DNA of 12,441 nt, taken from the NCBI GenBank assembly GCA_019104905.1, contig JAHRXB010000245.1:1-12441 (forward strand), written 5' to 3'. Source of the DNA: Bdellovibrio sp. Its GTDB lineage: Bacteria > Bdellovibrionota > Bdellovibrionia > Bdellovibrionales > Bdellovibrionaceae. The notes under the pieces were generated by a model that worked only from the letters and a program-made list of their open reading frames with translations, was not told where the DNA came from and searched no databases. Positions 1 to 6,876 of this stretch are shown piece by piece. A program made the position numbers and the translations under genes. How positions within the stretch are numbered: position 1 is the stretch's first letter; each line of letters begins with the position of its first letter.

Positions 1-1811
1 CGAGCACTCAGTGATTTGTCTCTTCTTTGGGTCAGTTGTTCGTCACGTTTGTTCAAAGTCCAATTGATAGATCCCAAGGTCTTGGACACATCAATAACCG
101 GCAATAGATGCCCGCGGATACTTGCCACTTTTCCCGCTCCAGAAACATTCGTGTAGTCCTTCGGAAGAACCCGCACGATTTCTCGAATCGAATGAATAGG
201 AAGAATATAACGAGCGCCATCCAAAGCGACAATAATACCATCGGTGATGGCCGTACTCAGAGGGATCGTCAGACGGAAGGTCGAACCTTGTCCCGCCTTA
301 GAGTAAATATTAATTTTTCCATTGATCTTATCCAAGTTGGACTTCACCACATCCAAACCCACACCACGACCCGAAAGATCTGAGATCTTGTCGGCCGTTG
401 AAAATCCAGGTTGGAAGATATATTGGAAGACCTGTTCATCAGGAATCGTCGCAGGGTCCACGCCCGCCGGAACAAAGCCTCTTTCGATCGCTTTATTCAA
501 AACCTTTTCACGATTGATACCACCACCGTCATCGGTGATGTCGATCGTTACGTTTCCGCCCGATTGTTTTGCTGACACAGTAACTTTCGCAGTCGCGGGT
601 TTGCCTCTTTGCAAACGAACTTCCTTTTTCTCTACACCGTGGTCCATCGAGTTACGAACCAAGTGCACGAGGGGATCACCCAAAAGCTCAAAGACTGTTC
701 TTTCAACTTCGGTTTCTTCACCGATCAACTGCAAATCCACAGGTTTATCCAGACTGATAGACACATCGCGAACGATACGCTGAATCTTGATGAACATAGA
801 TTTCAGAGGCGTCATGCGAATACTCAGTGTTTTTTCATACAGCTCACGAACCGCTTTATCCAACTGATCCACGATCGCTTCCAAACGAAGATTCACACCA
901 CTTCGGACCGTTTCATCATGCACAAGCTGATTTTTTAGAACGACCAGTTCTCCCACCGCATCCAAAACGGAATCAACACGGCCTGTATCCACTTTAATAG
1001 TGCTGTTGGCCGCTTTCGCCGCATTGGTCTTATTACCACTTGAATTATTTGAACCTGCACCACCACCCGAGGCTTGTGCCTGAGGGGCCGATGGAACCAC
1101 TTTTAAAGTTGGAGCTGGCTTTTCCACAGCTGCCGGAGCAGGCGGAACATCTACTGGCGCCATGACAGGAGCCGCCGCCACTTCTTCAACTTTCTTAGAT
1201 TCGGCCTCTTTCGCAAAGAACTCGGCCTGATCTTCTGGAGACAGTTGCGCTAAAAGCTCTGCAAGAAGTTCATGATTTGTATTATCGTCCGCAGGGGCCG
1301 TTTCGGCCACCGGCGCCGTCTGCGCAAAGAAATCATCAGGGGCTTGCTCTTTAACTTCCTCCACCGCAACGGGTGCTGGGGCGTCCGCCTGACTGTGCTT
1401 AGAGCGCTTACCTGAAAGCTCCTCTGTGATTTGAATTAACTGCGTCTTCAGAGCCGTCGTATCCCAACCGCCCTTGTTCCCTTGCTGTAAAAAGGTCACT
1501 CGATTTTTAAGTTCATCACCTGATTGGAGCAATAGAGAAATGACATTTGAATTCACCAAAGAGGGCTGAGAACGCAAAAGATCCAAAAGGTCTTCCATTA
1601 CGTGGGCGAATTTAGAAAGATCTGTCAGACCTACCGCCGCCGCGCCCCCTTTTACTGAGTGAGCCACTCGGAAAATATCCGTCAGATCCTTTGCGGGATC
1701 CTCGCTGTTCTCCAGCTTCATCATGTACTCTTCGTACTGTTCCAACATAAACGCAGACTCATTCAAAAAGTCCGTCTGCAGTTCCTCAAAAAACGAATTG
1801 TCGTCACTCAT
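1..1811 (-). CDS. cheA: Chemotaxis histidine kinase CheA (C-terminus cut by window edge)
   Basis: CheA autophosphorylates on a histidine in response to chemoreceptors and passes the phosphate to CheY and CheB. It works in the membrane-associated receptor array. The frame is open for 603 codons from the ATG at 1811 to the window edge, with no frameshift. Visible domains: an HPt (P1) domain with the phospho-histidine at H51 in AHSVKGG; a long Ala/Pro/Glu-rich linker at about 135-270; a dimerisation helix pair (P3) from about 272; a HATPase domain with N box at 383-394 (HLVRNSMDHGVE), G1 box DDGGGI at 427-432 and G2 box GRGVGLDVV at 481-489; then the start of the CheW-like P5 domain from about 519. 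P5 is incomplete, so further C-terminal domains cannot be excluded. A GGAG ribosome site lies 7 bases before the ATG. No recognisable folded P2 (CheY/CheB-binding) domain sits in the linker. The gene diverges from cheW. Confidence 0.95.
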   Translation of the reverse strand, partial: MSDDNSFFEELQTDFLNESAFMLEQYEEYMMKLENSEDPAKDLTDIFRVAHSVKGGAAAVGLTDLSKFAHVMEDLLDLLRSQPSLVNSNVISLLLQSGDELKNRVTFLQQGNKGGWDTTALKTQLIQITEELSGKRSKHSQADAPAPVAVEEVKEQAPDDFFAQTAPVAETAPADDNTNHELLAELLAQLSPEDQAEFFAKEAESKKVEEVAAAPVMAPVDVPPAPAAVEKPAPTLKVVPSAPQAQASGGGAGSNNSSGNKTNAAKAANSTIKVDTGRVDSVLDAVGELVVLKNQLVHDETVRSGVNLRLEAIVDQLDKAVRELYEKTLSIRMTPLKSMFIKIQRIVRDVSISLDKPVDLQLIGEETEVERTVFELLGDPLVHLVRNSMDHGVEKKEVRLQRGKPATAKVTVSAKQSGGNVTIDITDDGGGINREKVLNKAIERGFVPAGVDPATIPDEQVFQYIFQPGFSTADKISDLSGRGVGLDVVKSNLDKINGKINIYSKAGQGSTFRLTIPLSTAITDGIIVALDGARYILPIHSIREIVRVLPKDYTNVSGAGKVASIRGHLLPVIDVSKTLGSINWTLNKRDEQLTQRRDKSLSA

Positions 1812-1884
1812 GTGTGCTCCATGTCCATTATCTTCCGAAAATCACATGAAATTATCGGAGACCCCTGCACAATTCTATTTCCGT

Positions 1885-1950
1885 CAATGGTCCAGAATGA
1901 GATCAAATTCCGTCCGGGTTTGAGTTAGTTAAAATAAGACAGGACCATTG
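1885..1950. repeat. Long-spaced inverted repeat in the cheA/cheW control region
   Basis: CAATGGTCC at 1885-1893 and its exact reverse complement GGACCATTG at 1942-1950 are separated by 48 bases. With flanking bases included (1883-1895 against 1940-1952) the arms match at 11 of 13 positions. One arm lies between the proposed -35 and -10 of cheA and the other about 30 bases downstream of the proposed start. This is the layout of a paired operator, but no binding protein is suggested by the sequence. A second, shorter inverted repeat (TCGAGAA at 2000-2006, TTCTCGA at 2030-2036) lies nearer cheW. Confidence 0.5.
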
Positions 1951-1956
1951 TCTCAA
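1928..1956 (-). promoter_or_regulatory. Candidate sigma-70-type promoter for cheA
   Basis: On the minus strand a -35-like TTGAGA (1951-1956, 5 of 6 to consensus) is followed after 17 bases by TTTAAC (1928-1933, 4 of 6). It would start RNA near 1920 and give a leader of about 110 bases before the cheA ATG. One arm of the long inverted repeat in this region fills the spacer. The match is by eye only and no start site is known. Confidence 0.35.
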
Positions 1957-2032
1957 TCCAGAACAGCGGATATGTGAGAAAACTATTTTTTTGATGGGGT
2001 CGAGAATTTCCTTAAGTCCTGAACCGTTTTTC

Positions 2033-2061
2033 TCGAAAAGTCCCTTGTTAGTGATTACAAG
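2033..2061 (+). promoter_or_regulatory. Weak candidate promoter for cheW
   Basis: TCGAAA (2033-2038) and TACAAG (2056-2061) have 17-base spacing, each matching 4 of 6 consensus bases. The -10 overlaps a small inverted repeat (CTTGT 2044-2048, ACAAG 2057-2061). The match is poor; the real promoter could lie elsewhere in 1812-2060 or use another sigma factor. Confidence 0.15.
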
Positions 2062-2081
2062 ACTGCGAAAGGCGAATTAAA

Positions 2082-2576
2082 ATGAGCGATCTAATGAAAG
2101 CAAAACCAGGTCAGTATCTCACGTTTCAACTCATGGCTGAACAATACGGCGTCGCCATCGAGACTGTCCGCGAAATCAATCAATTCGGTGAAATCACTCC
2201 TGTGCCCCGCACACCAGATTATGTAAAAGGCGTGATGAACCTTCGCGGTAAAATCATTCCTGTAGTAAATCTACGTATTAAGTTTGGAATGCAGCCTCAG
2301 GATACAACACGTGACACGTGCATTATCGTGATCGACACTGAAATCGGTCAGGTGGGCATGATCGTAGACTCAGTGAAAGAAGTGGTAGATCTTCAAGAAG
2401 CACAAATCGAACCTTCCCCTGTATTGGGTAACGAAAACGCCATGTCTTTCGTTCGTGGTATGGGTAAAGTTGATAACAAAGTGGTTATCCTTGTTGACAT
2501 CGTCTCTGCTTTCTCTGCGGATCAGATGGGTCAAATGGCTCACTTCTCTCATCACGAGGAAGCCAAAGCGGCTTAA
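2082..2576 (+). CDS. cheW: Chemotaxis coupling protein CheW
   Basis: CheW is a cytoplasmic adaptor that links chemoreceptors to the P5 domain of CheA. The 164-residue product is a single CheW-like domain of usual length. It has the conserved block around NLRGKIIPVVNLR (53-65), followed by the second subdomain with the VGMIVDSVKEVVDL segment (91-104) and the closing GMGKVDNKVVILVDI stretch (126-140). The tail (about 147-164) is Met/His-rich and probably disordered. An AAGG ribosome site lies about 9 bases before the ATG. The gene stands alone on its strand, diverging from cheA instead of following it, and ends just before a strong hairpin terminator. Assignment to the CheW family is secure. 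Whether this is the main CheW of the cell or one of several paralogues cannot be told from the window. Confidence 0.95.
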   Translation: MSDLMKAKPGQYLTFQLMAEQYGVAIETVREINQFGEITPVPRTPDYVKGVMNLRGKIIPVVNLRIKFGMQPQDTTRDTCIIVIDTEIGQVGMIVDSVKEVVDLQEAQIEPSPVLGNENAMSFVRGMGKVDNKVVILVDIVSAFSADQMGQMAHFSHHEEAKAA

Positions 2577-2600
2577 GTCGATTTAAAATTCGATAATCCT

Positions 2601-2635
2601 AAAAGGCCTGTGGCTTCTGCCACGGGCTTTTTGCT
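2601..2635. terminator. Intrinsic terminator between convergent cheW and macB
   Basis: A 14-bp stem (2601-2614 with 2619-2632, including two G-T wobbles) closes a TTCT loop. The right arm ends in a run of five T residues, as expected for stopping cheW transcription. The left arm starts with AAAA, so the minus strand reads a hairpin followed by TTTT and may also stop macB. The macB stop codon is only a few bases away at 2641-2643. Confidence 0.9.
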
Positions 2636-2640
2636 TTTAT

Positions 2641-4593
2641 CTACTCGTACCTGAGAGCTTCAATCGGATGAAGTTTGGAGGCCTTCTGCGCGGGATAACT
2701 GCCAAAAACGATCCCCACCAAAGCGGAGAATCCAAAGGAAATCAAAACAGATGCTGAGGAGATGACCACGGTCCACCCCAGAAGCTTCGCCATCAGAACA
2801 GAAAACCCAACGCCGAACAAAATCCCCAAAACTCCGCCGCACACACTGACCACAATGGATTCCGCTAAAAACTGCATGAGAATATCGCGGCGACGAGCCC
2901 CTACGGCTTTACGCAGACCAATCTCCTTGGTTCTCTCTGTGACCGAGACCAGCATGATATTCATGATACCAATGCCACCGACGACCAAAGAAATCGCCGC
3001 AATAGATGACAATAACAGCGCCATTGTCTTGCTGCTGGCATCAACCGCCTTTTGAATATCCGCCATATTGAATATTTGAAACGCGTCGCCTTGGGCCGAC
3101 AACGGCACTCGGTATCTTCCGTTCATCACCTCAAGAATGGAATCCTGAACCGCGGGAATATCCTCGGCCCGGGCAACCTCAACGTCCACCGAGTCAACGT
3201 AGTTTCTACCAAAAAGACGATACATGGCGGTCGATACAGGAACGACAATCCGGTCATCCTGATCCTGAGGACCGGCCGTGCCCTTCTCTGGCAGAACACC
3301 AACCACCCGAAAATTGACTTTGTTGATTTTGATCATTTCTCCAATCGGCGACTTATTGCCAAAGAGTTCCCGCACGACTGTTATACCGACAACCGCCACC
3401 AAGGCTCGTTTACGATTTTCATCATCAGAAAAGAAACGTCCATAGATCGGCTCGCTGGCTCGAATTTTGGCAAAGGAAGGTGTCACCCCCAGGATCGTCG
3501 TGTTCCAGTTCTTATCCAAGTAAGTCACTTGGGCCCGTCCCGTCGATGAAGGTGAAACATCGCGAATCCCGACAACTTGGTTTTTAACCGCCATGACGTC
3601 TTCCATGGAAAGACGAATGCGGGAGCTTTCCTGAGTCACGACTCCGCCCACTCGAACATTTCCGGCCCGCAGAACAAGAAGATTCGATCCCAGTGAAGAC
3701 AGTTGCTTTTCGATAGATTTTTGTGCGCCGGCACCAAGGGCCAACATGCCGACCACGGCTGCGACACCAATCAAAATTCCTAACATCGAAAGGCTGGAAC
3801 GAATCTTATTGGCAGCTAAAGTCTGAAAACCCTGATGAAGGTGCTCAATAATTTCTTTCCACGGCAACTTGGGAGGTCTTGCCGGCTTGCCAGGTCCAAG
3901 CGGAATATTCGTTTGTTCCAACGGCCTCTGTCGTTCGTCGGACTGCACAACCCCGTCGCGAAGACGGATCAGTCTTTTCGCCTGCTGGGCAATGGAGTCT
4001 TCATGGGTGACAATGATGACCGTGATTCCCTGATCGTTGAGCCGATGCAGAATCTCAATAATTTCTTTTTCGCTTTTAGAATCTAAATTTCCGGTAGGTT
4101 CATCAGCAAAAATAATGGCCGGATTGTTCACCAAAGATCGGGCGATGGCGACCCGTTGCTGCTGTCCCCCGGATAACTCATTGGACTTATGATCAATACG
4201 ATCGGCAAGTCCCACTTGTGTCAGAAGTTCCCGCCCCCGTTCAAGATTGTATCCATCAGCGCTGTACAAGAGTGGTAAGGAAACATTTTTCCAGGCCTCA
4301 ATGCGGGAAAGCAAATTGAACTGCTGAAAGATAAAGCCGATTTCTTCACGACGAATCACCGCCAGTTCATCTTCACTTAACGTCGAAACCTCGCGACCGT
4401 TTAAAAGATAGGACCCTTCCGTGGGAATATCCAAAAGTCCCAAAATATGCATCAAGGTGGACTTTCCTGAACCAGAAGGTCCCATGATGGCGACAAAATC
4501 ACCACGCTCAATCTGCAAGCTGATACCGTTGAGAACATGAACCGTTGTCTCGCCCATCTGGTAAGATTTTCGGATGTTCTTGATTTCAATCAT
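2641..4593 (-). CDS. macB: MacB-type ABC exporter: fused ATPase and permease
   Basis: This inner-membrane half of a tripartite pump dimerises and uses ATP to drive export through MacA and TolC. The 650-residue length matches MacB. An N-terminal ABC ATPase has Walker A GPSGSGKST (38-46), Q-loop Q90, signature LSGGQ (140-144), Walker B IIFADE (160-165) and switch histidine H197. A Pro-rich linker follows (about 225-245). Next come a first membrane helix (about 267-289), a large periplasmic domain (about 290-520) and three C-terminal helices (about 524-550, 576-603, 608-632). The ERTKEIGLRKAVGA loop (553-566) after helix 2 is typical of the MacB/FtsX family. The ATG overlaps the macA stop (ATGA), so translation is probably coupled. 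E. coli MacAB exports macrolides and enterotoxin, but the substrate here is unknown. A peptide or lipid exporter is equally possible. Confidence 0.93.
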   Translation of the reverse strand: MIEIKNIRKSYQMGETTVHVLNGISLQIERGDFVAIMGPSGSGKSTLMHILGLLDIPTEGSYLLNGREVSTLSEDELAVIRREEIGFIFQQFNLLSRIEAWKNVSLPLLYSADGYNLERGRELLTQVGLADRIDHKSNELSGGQQQRVAIARSLVNNPAIIFADEPTGNLDSKSEKEIIEILHRLNDQGITVIIVTHEDSIAQQAKRLIRLRDGVVQSDERQRPLEQTNIPLGPGKPARPPKLPWKEIIEHLHQGFQTLAANKIRSSLSMLGILIGVAAVVGMLALGAGAQKSIEKQLSSLGSNLLVLRAGNVRVGGVVTQESSRIRLSMEDVMAVKNQVVGIRDVSPSSTGRAQVTYLDKNWNTTILGVTPSFAKIRASEPIYGRFFSDDENRKRALVAVVGITVVRELFGNKSPIGEMIKINKVNFRVVGVLPEKGTAGPQDQDDRIVVPVSTAMYRLFGRNYVDSVDVEVARAEDIPAVQDSILEVMNGRYRVPLSAQGDAFQIFNMADIQKAVDASSKTMALLLSSIAAISLVVGGIGIMNIMLVSVTERTKEIGLRKAVGARRRDILMQFLAESIVVSVCGGVLGILFGVGFSVLMAKLLGWTVVISSASVLISFGFSALVGIVFGSYPAQKASKLHPIEALRYE

Positions 4594-5567
4594 CGGCGTG
4601 TGCCTCGGCGAGACGGCATGGTGGGGGCAAAAGGATTGCGGGTTTCTGATGATTTTTCGACACCTTTAAATTCGGTGCTTAAAACCACATCTCCCTCTTG
4701 GAGCCCTTCAAGAACCTCTGTTCTGTGACCATCCGAACTTCCCACACGAATGTTCCGCAAGCCCCCTTTTTGTCCTTCAGAGGCTTTTAGCAAAACCATT
4801 GTTTTACCTTCACTCACCTTGAGGGCCTCACTGGGAACAAGCAAGACCCCTTTTTTCGAGGCAACATAGAAGGTGACATTTGCAGTCATTCCGCTTCTGA
4901 AAAACTCCGGAGTTTGTTTGGGAACAACATCAACAATATAAGTTGTTACGTTACTGACCGTCGTCGCGTCGAAGGCGATCTGATCGACAATGGCAGGAAT
5001 CATCTTCTCGGGATAAGCATCCAAAATAATCTGAGCATCTTGTTTGAGCTTAATCTGAGCGATGTCGGTTTCATCAACCTGAGCTTTCACGGTCAAGCGG
5101 TCTGAAAGCACGAAGATCGCATCCGCTGTCGTGAAGGTCTGGCCCGGTTCGACATTTCTAAGGATCAATGTTCCGGAAATAGGGGCCATGACCGGCGTTG
5201 CCAGGTAAAGCTCCGACCACTTTTTATACTCTTCCGGTCCCTGGGAGCGGGCGGCATCCAACATCGCGGCTCTTTCAGTAGAACTCATCCATGCCAGGAT
5301 CTGCCCTTTGGTGATCTTCTGCCCCTCTTCCACCAAAATCTGTTCAATTCGGCCGGCGACCGGCGCTTTGATTTCCAATCTGTTTTTGGGCTGCACAGTT
5401 CCGGTGGCCTGAATGCTCACATCCAAGTCCCCAATCACAACCGGAACCTCGCGATAGGCCTCAACCTTGGTGTTTCGTTGTTGCCACCACCAATAAACAC
5501 CCCCAAAGACCAGCAAAAGTCCCAGAGTCACAAGCAAGGAACTCTTTTTTAAAAAGTTCTTTTTCAT
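4590..5567 (-). CDS. macA: MacA/HlyD-type periplasmic adaptor protein
   Basis: The membrane-anchored adaptor bridges MacB and the outer-membrane channel. The 325-residue product has a basic N-terminus and one membrane anchor (about 9-27, followed by WWW). Then come a first lipoyl half-motif (about 60-95, KAPVAGRIEQILVEEG), a very short helical segment (about 96-123), the second lipoyl half (about 125-155, MAPISGTLILRNVEPG), and beta-barrel and membrane-proximal domains. A basic tail ends RRGTRR. The start was chosen at 5567 because its ATG overlaps the tolC stop as ATGA and a GGGAG site lies 7 bases upstream. A further in-frame extension to 5684 would lie inside tolC, has no membrane-protein character and is not believed. 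The helical hairpin, which contacts TolC in known pumps, is much shorter than the roughly 70 or more residues of E. coli MacA. Confidence 0.9.
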   Translation of the reverse strand: MKKNFLKKSSLLVTLGLLLVFGGVYWWWQQRNTKVEAYREVPVVIGDLDVSIQATGTVQPKNRLEIKAPVAGRIEQILVEEGQKITKGQILAWMSSTERAAMLDAARSQGPEEYKKWSELYLATPVMAPISGTLILRNVEPGQTFTTADAIFVLSDRLTVKAQVDETDIAQIKLKQDAQIILDAYPEKMIPAIVDQIAFDATTVSNVTTYIVDVVPKQTPEFFRSGMTANVTFYVASKKGVLLVPSEALKVSEGKTMVLLKASEGQKGGLRNIRVGSSDGHRTEVLEGLQEGDVVLSTEFKGVEKSSETRNPFAPTMPSRRGTRR

Positions 5568-6823
5568 TCTAATACTCCCGTCCCTTGGGTCTTCTCCCAA
5601 CCCGCCTCCGCGACAGCCCGATCTCTTTTTTTCAAAATCTGATTCTTCTGATAAGTAATAAGATCGTTTTCTATTCGGTCCCAATCATCGAATGTCAAAA
5701 GACCGTTGTTATACTTACTTCGCCCGATCTCGGCACGCACAGTGCCGGCCTCAACGAAAGAATCGCTGACCTTTAACTCTTCCACAGCTTCTACAAATCC
5801 AAGATAACTCAGTTTCAATTGCGCAATCATGTCGAGTCTCAAGTTGCGCCAATTATTTTCGGCAACAAGTTTCTGCGAAAACGCACTTTTGCGAGAAAAG
5901 TAGTCCCTGCCTCCTGAAAATAACGACCAGCTTAAACTGGCACCGACATTCCACGTATCCTCTTCAGGAAAAAAATCAACTCCCCTTTTGCCAATGGCAC
6001 CCGACACATTGAGGGTCGGCAAAAAGCCCGAGGTCGATTCCTGCAACACTCCCGCTGCGGTCTGGATTTGCCCTTGCGCCTGAAGCCTCTCAGGAGTCTT
6101 CTCAACCAGATCAACGAATGAAGGAAGCTCCTTCGGAGGAAGACTCTGCGGGAAGGAACCACTCACCTCAATCTGATCTTCGGGATTGAGTCCCAAAACA
6201 CGAATGAGGGCGCTGCGGGAGTTATCAAGAGCATGTTCAGCCTTAAGCGAGTCCAACTGCGCCTGCTTTAAGTTCGCGCGAGACAGCAACAAGGAGCCTT
6301 TATTCTCTCGACCGCTCTGAAAACGCAGCTCCACCATATTCAGATTCTCAGTTCTTCGCTGGAGGATACTTTTGGAAAGTTTTATGGAGTCTTGAGCATA
6401 GAGCGTACCCACAAATGCGGATTTCAAATCGTAGCTCAACTTGGCTTTGACAGTTTTAAGATTGGCTTCCGCCACCTTCAACTTCCCCTCAGCTTCTGAA
6501 ATCTTCGCACTATCAGCAAAACCATTAAAAATATTTTGAGTCGCACTCAAAGAAGCCGTGTACCCTTCGGTATCAGTCGCTGTCGTTTCACCTTTTTGAT
6601 AACCAAGATTTGCCGAGATTTGAGGAAGGTAAGAGCTGTAATAACTCCTGACCTGACTTTGAAGTGATTTATAGTTTTCTTCGGCGGATAACAGTTCTGC
6701 GTTATTCTGACGCAAAAGCCTTACACAATCCTCGAACGAGAGAACCTCTTTGGCCCAGGAGAGTCCCCCTGGAAACATCAGCGCCACTATCAGAAAAATC
6801 TTCGTCGCTCTACGATGTCCCAG
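5564..6823 (-). CDS. tolC: TolC-family outer-membrane efflux channel, probable CTG start
   Basis: The outer-membrane factor forms the exit duct of the pump. The product has two outer-membrane-efflux (OEP) repeats rich in coiled-coil helices. YLPQISANLGYQ and the LSATQNIFNGF strand region are in the first half; LPTLNVSGAIG and SLSWSLFSGG are the matching segments of the second. The usual GTG start at 6787 gives a protein lacking the charged part and most of the hydrophobic core of its signal peptide, and has no ribosome site. In the same frame, CTG at 6821-6823 follows GGGAGGG (6828-6834) with 4-5 bases spacing. It gives a 419-residue precursor with HRRATK, a hydrophobic core IFLIVALMF and a cleavage site near A24 (LSWA). 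No ATG, GTG or TTG lies nearby in frame upstream. The stop overlaps the macA ATG. The transketolase gene lies 53 bases upstream. The family is certain; the start is inferred. Confidence 0.85.
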   Translation of the reverse strand: MGHRRATKIFLIVALMFPGGLSWAKEVLSFEDCVRLLRQNNAELLSAEENYKSLQSQVRSYYSSYLPQISANLGYQKGETTATDTEGYTASLSATQNIFNGFADSAKISEAEGKLKVAEANLKTVKAKLSYDLKSAFVGTLYAQDSIKLSKSILQRRTENLNMVELRFQSGRENKGSLLLSRANLKQAQLDSLKAEHALDNSRSALIRVLGLNPEDQIEVSGSFPQSLPPKELPSFVDLVEKTPERLQAQGQIQTAAGVLQESTSGFLPTLNVSGAIGKRGVDFFPEEDTWNVGASLSWSLFSGGRDYFSRKSAFSQKLVAENNWRNLRLDMIAQLKLSYLGFVEAVEELKVSDSFVEAGTVRAEIGRSKYNNGLLTFDDWDRIENDLITYQKNQILKKRDRAVAEAGWEKTQGTGVLE

Positions 6824-6876
6824 TGTTCCCTCCCGTTTAATAACTCCCTCTTTTTAGCCTACTCCTCAACTATTTA
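6824..6876 (-). other. Transketolase-tolC gap without visible terminator
   Basis: This gap between two same-strand genes contains the strong GGGAGGG ribosome site of tolC and a second purine-rich GAGGGAG further upstream. I see no hairpin followed by a T run and no convincing promoter. Read-through from the transketolase gene into the efflux operon is therefore possible but not shown. Confidence 0.4.

Noticed and set aside
108..938. Plus-strand open frames across cheA
   Set aside because: They are antisense to a continuous CheA frame with all kinase boxes, show no family resemblance, and have no ribosome sites that I can see.
1852..1859. TCCGATAA on the minus strand upstream of cheA, resembling a flagellar sigma-28 -10 box
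   Set aside because: The matching TAAA-type -35 element is absent at the required distance, so only half of the promoter is present.
2308..2321. Repeated CACGTG within cheW
   Set aside because: It lies in a conserved part of the coding region and is explained by the codons for a Thr-Arg-Asp-Thr-Cys stretch.
5568..5684. 39-residue in-frame N-terminal extension of macA
   Set aside because: It lies wholly inside tolC, puts a charged non-signal sequence ahead of the membrane anchor, and the ATGA overlap with a good ribosome site marks 5567 as the start.
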